Origin: Ixodes scapularis
Lineage: Eukaryota > Arthropoda > Arachnida > Ixodida > Ixodidae
Assembly (NCBI RefSeq): GCF_016920785.2
Contig: NW_024609839.1
Location: 26,475,085-26,539,084, forward strand
Length of the DNA stretch: 64,000 nt
Direction of reading: 5' to 3'
Position numbers and translations under genes: made by a program. Below the pieces are notes generated by a model. It did not search any database. It was not told where the DNA came from and was given only the letters and a program-made list of their open reading frames with translations. Below are positions 56,501 to 64,000 of this stretch, piece by piece. Position 1 is the first letter of the stretch. Each line of letters opens with the position of its first letter.

Positions 56501-57479
56501 AATACTGTGTGCTTGTACTTGTCAGGTGCTGCCTAAACTACGAGGGTCGCCATTGTTTTCGTGCCAGGCTGTCTTGGCAATTACAGTTTTTGCTTGTAAC
56601 TTTAGCCTTTTAAGACCACACACAAAAAAAAGTCCGCTATAAAAAAAAAAGAAAAAGAAAACGAAAAAAAAACAAGATTGATGGCTAACGGGCTACCGTT
56701 GACGGTCAGAGTAAGAGTGAAGGACTGCACCGATGCAATGTCCTCGATAAAACACAGATAAGCATGGAGGTTTTTAAAGCCTAATGCTTTATAAAGAAAT
56801 TCCTATACACCGAGAAATTTGTACGCTTGTTCGTGCATACCTCAGACGGGTAATGTAAGCACAAATGGTTCGGTTTCCATGCCAACATAAATAAAACAAG
56901 GTACACAATCACTTACTAGGGATTTAACGAGTGTATCGTGTACTCATTCCGCACGTGGAATTTCAGCCCATTACCGGAAACTCCCATCCTAACCTTAATC
57001 CGAACCGAAAACAGATGAGAAGCGAAAGCTTTTTGGTAACCGTAAAGGGAACGGGACCGATATTTTTATATCACGAGCCGGAACTGAAGCTTGAACCCTC
57101 AACATTTACCGGTAGCGGATACATTAAATCAAAATGGCAAAGCCTTCAAAAAAAAAAATAAAAAATCTAAACTAAACCTTCACTGACATGACCCTTTGTA
57201 GAGCGCACACGGCGTTTTGCTAGTGGTGCCTTCGGTAATAAATTAAAGACATGCTGCTAGTAGGAATGTGCTGCGTGTACGAATGCTTTTGTATTCTTAC
57301 ACGTAAGCAGTCTTATGTGTCTTCTTGAATTTTTTTTTACTCCCGATTTGAGTTGGAACGCTCGTATATTTTATAAGTAAAGAGGCGCTAAAAAGCTCGG
57401 GTTTCTTAGATGTCCTTTGCAACTTGATAATGTAGAAACGAGACTTTAAAGGTATAAATCACTACAACGTTGGAGTGTG
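53538..57479. other. Long region without a supported gene
   Basis: Contains a hairpin at 56001-56036 (GCACAAGGCGGACGC against GCGTCCGCCTCGTGC), a second at 56399-56428 (ATGCCCAACG / CGTTGGGCAT), and A runs at 55026-55038 and 56640-56675. GC-rich patches at 55000-55230 and 55970-56180 carry overlapping frames, none recognised. Confidence 0.4.
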
Positions 57480-58194
57480 CTTTAGTTATATGGCATCCAT
57501 ATCAAGCTATCTTAAGGCATTGTCTGGAGTCCGCACAAAATAAGACTGCAAGATTCATCCTGAGGTCTTACTCTTGCCATCAGAGCGTGTCTGCACTCTC
57601 TTAACATTTTAAATCTTGACATTCGATGAAATATTTTTCGCTTATTATGCTTTCACTCTCTTTGCTACGGTGACTCATCATTTGCATCATCTTATATATG
57701 GCCGGCGCATCGCATTTCTGCCCGTGGCGGACATGCACTGAGGGTTCTATCAGTATTCGCACGTACAGTGAGATATCAAAACTCTCCCAAAATATTGTCA
57801 ATACATGATTGGAATTCGTCGCCTCAATGCATAGTCACCTTTAGAGAATCTTCCGCCTTCCAGACTGCAGTCCTCTGGCTGCTTGAAGCATAAACTGAAA
57901 TTTACCCCCCCCCCCCCCTTTTTTTTGTTATTTCTTCTCATTTTTGTCATTTTTGTTTTGAATCTATATTTTAATTTTAATTTCCTGTTTTAGTAGCTTG
58001 TAGTTCTGCGTGTGTTTTGTGTATCATTGAATAAATCGAAGTACCCCTCTTTTTAACCGACGTTTTTCTGAATATATTATATAATGGTTCATAGTGTTTT
58101 TGAGAGCTTTTTATGGTATTGTGGTTTTCTGTTGGATTTCTTGTTTGGCTGATTTTACAGCAATACCGCCTACTTAATATAATGTAATGTAATG
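57480..58194 (+). pseudogene. LINE C-terminal fragment with (TAATG)n tail
   Basis: One frame at about 57490-57600 reads WHPYQAILRHCLESAQNKTA, then RFILRSYSCHQSVSAL and a stop. This is the conserved segment late in many CR1/L2-type ORF2 proteins (VW-PY---LE-VQNKAARFI). Further weak similarity continues in other frames to about 57850. A C run lies at 57905-57918, and the element closes with TAATGTAATGTAATG at 58176-58194. Confidence 0.7.
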
Positions 58195-58846
58195 CCGCTT
58201 TGGCCCTTAGGCTTTCTGAAATTAAAGCAAGTCGTTCAATTTAATTCAGCTTGGAATTGTAAAAATGAACTGCACATTTTTCACTTTTATGGGATTTATT
58301 GAAGTGTTTTCATCAATACTTCATTGCATTAGGCGGTTTTTTACTTACTTGTTCTAATTACACGAACGAAATAAGTTGTGTTTGTGTTCGCTCCTTGCCT
58401 GTAAGCAGTCTTGTACCAAAACTTTGACTACCATTCCTTTCAAACTCTTCAATATACTTTTTTCTAAAGTGTGTGCCGTCCATACTTCGTTTGACAATAA
58501 CTAGGAAAAGAGCGAAGGCTACAGCTCTTTTGAGGCAATCAGAGAGGCGGAATGACGATATGCGACAGCTCTCCGCACAAAGGGAGCACTCCTATTTAAT
58601 GTTGTCATGTGCCGCTCTTCAACTTTGAGACGAGTTGAAACAGCGACGTTACCTAGATCCGATCTGCTCATGGATGACTCAGTGCATTCTTAGTGCACTA
58701 AAAGAAAAAAAACCACACTTGGAAGTAAAAGCTGAAACAGCACAAACACAGCAGCTTTTATCTCAGACAATATAGACATTAACGTAAATTGTCAGTGTCT
58801 CTGATAAGAAAACATAAAAAGGAATACTACAGTAACCTTATCGCTA
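58195..58846. other. Spacer between two LINE fragments
   Basis: Nothing recognised. Confidence 0.4.
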
Positions 58847-59410
58847 GTGGAATGCTTTTTTTTTTTCCTACGTGGGACGCAGCTTGCGAATGACATTATT
58901 TCCAACACTACGCCAACGTTTCTACGGCCCCTCTTTATTCCGAATGCCGGTGTATTCGAGGAAATAACACTTAAAGAAATCGCATCTATCATTATGAATA
59001 TGCCCATAAACAAATCATTTGGATATGGTGGAATTCCAATTAAAGTCTTAAAATTTAATATTGATATACTGGGTATTCCATTACAATATATGCTTCACCA
59101 TTATTTGATAACCAAAATATATCCGGACTCGTTGAAGATAGCTACAGTGTGCCCAATATTTAAGGGTGTGAATGATGATGCTAACGAACCTGAAAATTAC
59201 GGGCCAATATCAGTTCTAAATGGTATGAACATATTATTTGAAAAACTTGTAGTAAAACACATAAATGCCTTCATAGACCAATTAAAAAAAATAACCCTGC
59301 TCCAACACGGCTTCCGACCTAAAAAGTCTACGTCAAGTCTTGTTCTATCACTTAGTCAAGCAATGAACAACTCACTTAATGACAACATTATTATTCTGCA
59401 TTTTCCTTGA
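58847..59410 (+). pseudogene. LINE RT, motifs 0-3
   Basis: Frame with INKSFGYGGIPIKVLK, then YPDSLKIATVCPIFKG, ENYGPISVLNGMNILFEKLV and LLQHGFRPKKSTSSLVLS, followed by FLD-type sequence interrupted by a stop and frameshift at about 59410-59430. There FLDI and, in another frame, FDTVGHSNLLNKLERYG can be seen. The expected R in NYRPIS is replaced by G. The first residues (poly-F) come from a T run and are not part of the original protein. Confidence 0.88.
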
Positions 59411-59461
59411 TATTAAAACAAAGATTTTGACACTGTCGGTCATTCCAATCTACTTAATAAA

Positions 59462-59749
59462 TTGGAGAGATACGGGTTTAGAGGCTCATCATTAAGCTTT
59501 TCCAAAAGCTATTTAACTTCTCGCTTTCAATATGTCTCCATGTCGAATAGTCAATCAAATATTAGGCCAATCACAACAGGGATTCCGCAGGGATCAGTGC
59601 TGGGTCCTGTCTTATTTTCATTATATGTCAATTATCTCTCACATTTACTTATTAATTTTGAAATAAAAATGTGCGCAGATGATACAGCCATTTACTACAC
59701 AAATTATCGTTGGATAATATCAATGATATTAATATCAATGAAGAACTGA
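59462..59749 (+). pseudogene. LINE RT palm, motifs 4-5
   Basis: Contains GIPQGSVLGPVLFSLYVNYL and, 20 residues later, MCADDTAIY, equivalent to the F/YADD catalytic box with both aspartates intact. A frameshift follows at about 59720. Confidence 0.9.
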
Positions 59750-59859
59750 TGATTGTCCAGGATCGGTCCAACTGGAACAACTTGACGCTGAATATATAGA
59801 TAAAAAAGACGAAGTATGTTATATTCCACTGAAACAAAGAAACAAATAAACCATGCTAA

Positions 59860-60520
59860 GTGAAAAATTTATATTGCCAACTTTATTATGGAATAAGTAT
59901 ACACATTCAACTATCTGGGAGTAATATTCGACTCAGAGTTACATTGGGAACATCGCATCGCCTATATTTGCCAAAAACTGTCATATGCTTGCTGTATTGT
60001 GCTGAAGGCTCGAAAGTGCTTCGACTCTTCAACCTTAAAAATGATTTACTTCTCGATATTCCACTGCAATTTAACACACTGTACAGAAACATGGGGCACA
60101 ACATGTTACACGTATTTCACGCCCATTATTGGTTTACAAGAAAAGGGCAATTCGAATTACAACCTAGTCGCACTATACACAGGTATCAAGCATTTTATTT
60201 GATTACGTAAGCATTCTTACACTTCATAAACTAGTAAAGTATAAAAATGCCAGGCTCTTTCACAAAATAGTTACCTCGAACAACTCATGTCCGATAACTG
60301 TACTTCTTAAAGGTTTCCGTCAAACTAGTGAAAATTTGTCTGGACACTTTAACCTTCCACAGTGCCACAACGTTTACGGGCAAAGGCTAATTCAATTCTT
60401 TGGGACAAAAATCTGGCACGCAATATCGGACGACCTTTAAAATTCGCATACCTTTAACAAAGCACTGAAGCACTATCTCCTCTTGTCTACCTCAATAATC
60501 GTTCATCTTCATCATCGTTT
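59860..60520 (+). pseudogene. LINE C-terminal region
   Basis: Alternating frames encode YLGVIFDSELHWEHRI, then LKARKCFDSSTLKMIYFSIF and HCNLTHCTETWGT, and near 60350-60480 FNLPQCHNVYGQRLIQFFGT with KIWHAISDDL. These correspond to conserved post-RT blocks of CR1/L2/Jockey elements. Confidence 0.8.
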
Positions 60521-60720
60521 TGTTGGTAGTAGTAACCTAAATTAGCTCCCAATATTGTGGAAATAAGATTGGGAGGATTTTTATAAAGACATGCATGGCG
60601 CTCTGTGTTCTTATGATATTTTGTCAATGAGCCCAAACTGACCTAGCGGCTATGGGTTCATATGCTTTTTTCAACATTTTGTATACGTTCTTCGGTCAAT
60701 AAAATTGAATTGAATTGAAT

Positions 60721-62194
60721 AGAACATGCATATTGACTCACTAGACTGTAGCGTTCGCCGCTTACAAAATTGTGGTGAAACGGAGTATAGTAGCTACTGC
60801 GCTAATTACCCGAAACATTCATACTTCGGGCATGTATTCGACAAGAATGTTATGTCAGCAATCACTGTGAACTCGGCTCAGCGCCTATTTAATTAGAGCA
60901 CTGCATTAGTGTTCGACGTGAAAAGGGGTTCATTCACATGCTTTACCCCGAAAAAATAAATGGTGACAGTCAATGTCGCATGATGGGGCTTTTCAAATGC
61001 TATTTTGTAACATGGACATAGAATGTCCTGCTATATAACAATTTTATATATACATAATCATCCCATACTGTTAAACTAGAGGCTCAGAGGCGTTTTTGTT
61101 TTTGTATCTAACAAGTTACAAAATTAATTGTTCCTTGCGAATGGAATTTTTCGTTCAATAGCTGGGCCTGTTTTGTGCTTATTAATTTTAGAGCGCTATG
61201 ATGTTATTTTGATGTATGTATAGTTTAAAATATCCTCTCTGCAATGCTTACGAGGGCCCTTGGAGGAAATGAACGAATGGATACCATTTTGACATCACCG
61301 GAGTTTGTTTTGGGATACACCGTATGTTCAGAAGGGGTGGAAGGAACGCAGCCCTCATGCAAGAAGTCTGCGTACACCGCCAGCCTGCACAGAGATTCGA
61401 GTGTCCTCAAAAGCTCCACTGCTTCAGTGAACTCGATTCTTGGTGGTTTTGACTCTGAGGGAGTAAATGCTGGAGTGTGAATATAACGAGTATTCGGTTA
61501 GCATATCGAAAATGTATATTTCCACTTGGTCACATGATTATTCATTCGTATCAAGCGGTTCCATAGCAAGTTATTTTTGCGACATTCTCATGTCAGGCGC
61601 ACAGTCATAGTGCTTCTGCTCCTTGTTGTCGGATGACGCTCCAGCTCCTGGCACGTCGGTGTTTAGTTTGGTCGAGTGGTGACTTTGACTGACCTCACAG
61701 TCTTGCTGGCACCCACCAACCGTCTTGCGATCATATGTCATGTGCCGCCACTGACATCCGATGCGCTGAAGCTGCAGGGTTGGCTGAGATGCTCGAATTA
61801 GAAAAAATAGCAGTCCACAAATCACTTCACCTTGTAATACGCAAATTTTGCTGGTAGTTTTCTACACCAATGTAGCAAGTTCAGGCATTTGTGACTTACG
61901 TGACGGTGCCTTTTGCTGTACCGTTGGCTTGATGATTAGAGCCAATGTTTTTTTGCTATTCAAGCCACTTCACTTCCATTCCACATTGGCAATTTCTTCT
62001 GCATGCCGCGACAACTGCAATTTCTGTTTCGTGTGGCAAAGTGATGTCGGGTGATGCCGGGTGTCCAGTTGTTGAATAGGACCAATCATTTAATTTCTTT
62101 AAGCCACTCAGCGGTTTTATCCCACAAAGTTAGAATCGTGCGCAAAGTGTCCATCGTGGAGTGGACACAGGTAATTGGTGTAGGCGAATAATTA
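60721..62194. other. Intergenic DNA with an unrecognised minus-strand ORF
   Basis: A minus-strand frame open from about 61480 to 61225 includes RIEFTEAVELLRTLESLC and DFLHEGCVPS. The EAV-LLRTLESLC pattern faintly recalls the C-terminus of pogo/Tigger-type transposases, but I cannot support it. A second minus-strand frame, 61825-61571, is serine/glutamine-rich and unknown. Confidence 0.3.
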
Positions 62195-63605
62195 TTGCCC
62201 TTGGACGACGTCCGACACCAAATCAACTGTCACTGCATTGTCGCTCACCTGCTTTGTCATGCTCAGTGCAGAAACATGTGTCGTGGTTACCCCTGGTCGA
62301 GGCAATGGGCACGTCGAGGCGATAAGGATCAGCGGCTTCGGGGTAGTGTTGACACCGGGGACCGAGGCCGCCCAAGATACTCCTTAAGGCTCGTTCACAC
62401 TCTTGCAACCGAGTACGACCGAGAGAGGCAAAACCGGTTTTTAATCCTCTTACGACGTCTTAGGACCAGCTCCGCAGCAGCGCACCTGGTCCTAAGTCGT
62501 CGCAAGAGGCTTAAAAACAGGTTCTGTCTCTCTCGGTCTTACTCGGTTGCAAGAGTGGGAACGAGCCTTTATTGTCCCGTGGCCTCCCCGAGAGACGTGG
62601 TTGAAGGTCGTTCGGCGCGAACCCACGCAGGCCTATTCGTCGGTACGGATACCTCCGGTAGACGTGGTCGGCCTCATCACAGTGGTAGCAGAGTGCCGTC
62701 GGTCGGCTGTTCGCCACATGTCCGTCTTCTTCGGTTTACGTTGTTCAGCGAGGACCTACACTGGTTCTTTCTGACGTCCGGAATACTGTGGCGTTGCGGT
62801 GTCCCGTCGAGTTGGCGCGGGGGTACTAACAGGCAGCCGGTGGCGACCGTCGTGCCATTACGGCGCAGGTCACCCTCGGTTCATCAGATGCCGCTTTGCT
62901 CGCAGAAGTCTCCAGTTCAAAAGCCTGTTTAACTTCTTCCCGAGCAACCTAGGAAATCGAAATGAAAGCCGGGCGACTGGTGGCAGGAAGTAGCTTCCTG
63001 AGGTCCTCCCGGACAACGTCATCCATGATGTCACCAACACCTGGGGAGGCTGGTGTTGAAGTTGCATCTGAACGACTCGAGTGTGGAAACGCCGGTGAGT
63101 CGTTAATAGTGACTGATTCGGGCCTGCAGGGCATATTCCATGTATGAAGCCTCGGTAACAAACTCTTCGACAGCTGTGTTAGGGTTACGGACCAGGCAGC
63201 TGAAGATATTGTCCCTCACTCTCCACATGAGGACTCTCTGTTTCTTCTCTTCTGCAGCGTGAGGTTCGGCACTGGTGCTCAGGCGCAAAACATCCTCCAC
63301 GAAGGCGGTGACGCTCTCGTTGAGGCCCTGTATCCTGGACCGAAGCAGAGCTTCGTCTCTTTCTCTCGTCGATGTTGGCTGAGCAGGGTGCGCTTCAGCT
63401 CGGTCTTGCGAACCTCCCGCGACGTCAAGGTGGATTCGTGGTTCTCAAACCAGTGGATCGAACTTGTATCGCGGCTCCTTAGGGCGTACGAGGAATGGAC
63501 TTCGGGTGGGAGCACCCAGCTCCTCCACCAGAACACACGATGACAGCTGAGCATGGTCTGGAGCTTCAGAATAGCAGAGACTAACAAAAGAAGCGACTGG
63601 AACAA
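62195..63605 (-). pseudogene. LTR-retrotransposon gag relic (capsid plus CCHC knuckle)
   Basis: Minus-strand fragments in shifting frames. REVRKTELKRTLLSQHRREK lies at about 63430-63370. Then, in the frame from 63300, come VLRLSTSAEPHAAEEKKQRV and RVRDNIFSCLVRNPNTAVEEF, with FVTEASYMEYALQAR. Near 62690, CYHCDEADHVYRRYPYRR is a retroviral-type zinc knuckle C-x2-C-x4-H-x4-C in which the last cysteine is tyrosine. The domain order fits Ty3/gypsy-like gag. A MITE (62387-62568) interrupts it downstream of the knuckle. No protease or RT follows within the window. Confidence 0.7.
62387..62568. mobile_element. PIF/Harbinger-like MITE with TTA target duplication
   Basis: A 182-bp near-palindrome. The ends AGGCTCGTTCACACTCTTGC and the inverse GCAAGAGTGGGAACGAGCCT are flanked by TTA at 62384-62386 and 62569-62571. 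Further paired motifs are CCGAGTACGACCGAGAGAGG and CTTACGACGTCTTAGGACCA with their complements. A 3-bp TWA duplication is typical of PIF/Harbinger. It lies in the gag relic and is therefore younger. Confidence 0.85.
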
Positions 63606-64000
63606 GCATCCGTGACAATATAATAAAACTTAACGAAGAGTGTTTATCCTACCAGAAAAGTAACTGAATTGCTTGCGCGGAAATCTGTCTGAATAAGTCA
63701 CATCCTTGGTGTTTTGACAACTGCCGTGGACGAACCGAACGGAAACGGATGTGGGTGTACTTTTCTGGCATTTGAAAGTCACAGTGTGACACCTGTGCTT
63801 TGTGAAAGTGCACGTCTACGCCAGAACAATTTAGAAAGCAGCACAGAATAATCTAGCGCGGCAAGGAGCTATCAGCTTCAAAGCGGTTTTCTAGTGCGCT
63901 GCAGATCCGGAGTGAGCTTCAGGTCAATTGGGCGAAGCAGCACCACGACTGCACACTGCCAAGAATGACTTTCGCCATTTTTGTAGGCTAAACTGTGCTT
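63606..64000. other. Window end, unassigned
   Basis: A short inverted pair TACCAGAAAAGTAAC (63648) and GTACTTTTCTGGCA (63757) might bound a small MITE of about 120 bases, but the inner arms do not match. Nothing else is seen. Confidence 0.35.

Larger units (their letters stand above)
58847..60720 (+). mobile_element. Third LINE: 5'-truncated CR1/L2/Jockey-type element with (ATTGA)n tail
   Basis: A plus-strand 5'-truncated copy with RT and C-terminal region broken by frameshifts. It ends CAATAAAATTGAATTGAATTGAAT, where the tandem ATTGA tail replaces poly(A). No endonuclease is left. RT motifs are complete in order, unlike the 28.5-kb LINE. Confidence 0.9.

Noticed and set aside
61225..61480. 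Pogo/Tigger transposase C-terminus
   Set aside because: Only a short EAV-LLRTLESLC pattern is suggestive. No DDE motif, ends or target duplication were found.
62195..62932. 245-codon plus-strand frame, the longest in the window
   Set aside because: Antisense to the gag relic and passes through the palindromic MITE. The minus strand carries the recognisable protein motifs.

Overview
The window is non-coding, repeat-packed eukaryotic DNA. No long intact gene is present, reading frames are short and mostly fall inside repeats, and the only recognisable proteins are fragments of transposable elements. The mixture (Penelope-like element with GIY-YIG endonuclease, CR1/L2/Jockey-type LINEs with short tandem tails, tRNA-derived SINE, mariner and many long-inverted-repeat MITEs rich in GACGTCA) fits an arthropod. 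A hard tick is my best guess; this is an inference from pattern memory, not a search result.

Layout. 1-8.4 kb: fold-back and TIR elements, including a hAT-type element (4305-4928) inserted in a MITE. 8.48-11.73 kb: a complete, young but non-autonomous LTR retroelement with two 0.9-kb LTRs that differ at only about eight positions, a tRNA-Ala-like primer-binding site, and a small two-exon candidate ORF instead of gag-pol. 14.5-20.6 kb: several MITEs. 20.6-25.0 kb: a stack of insertions in TA-rich DNA: a hAT element with a perfect 8-bp target duplication, an 83-bp near-perfect palindrome, and a 3.15-kb fold-back element with unequal, internally repeated arms. 25.1-26.7 kb: another hAT element with a perfect 8-bp duplication, inserted in an older repeat. 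28.5-31.25 kb: a minus-strand LINE with endonuclease and RT, lacking its RT palm. 32.2 kb: SINE. 34.9-36.3 kb: a decayed second LINE. 36.4-36.8 kb: the best candidate for a host terminal exon. 37.6-38.8 kb: three adjoining MITEs. 43.0 kb: cluster of TATCGATA palindromes. 44.05-46.5 kb: a decayed Penelope-like element carrying a deleted mariner and bordered by a SINE. 47.85-48.24 kb: degenerate minisatellite built on a palindrome. 57.5-60.7 kb: two plus-strand LINE fragments. 62.2-63.6 kb: an LTR-retrotransposon gag relic pierced by a Harbinger-like MITE.

No genes act together in an operon-like sense. The functional story is transposition history: elements inserted into elements, whose target duplications give a relative order. 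I saw no rRNA, CRISPR array or intact tRNA gene. The remaining DNA (for example 5-8 kb, 11.7-14.5 kb, 48.3-52.2 kb, 53.6-57.4 kb) shows only microsatellites, homopolymers and chance reading frames. CpG-rich stretches near 13, 17, 33, 37, 39, 49 and 53 kb could be promoters or exons of host genes, but I cannot support a model.
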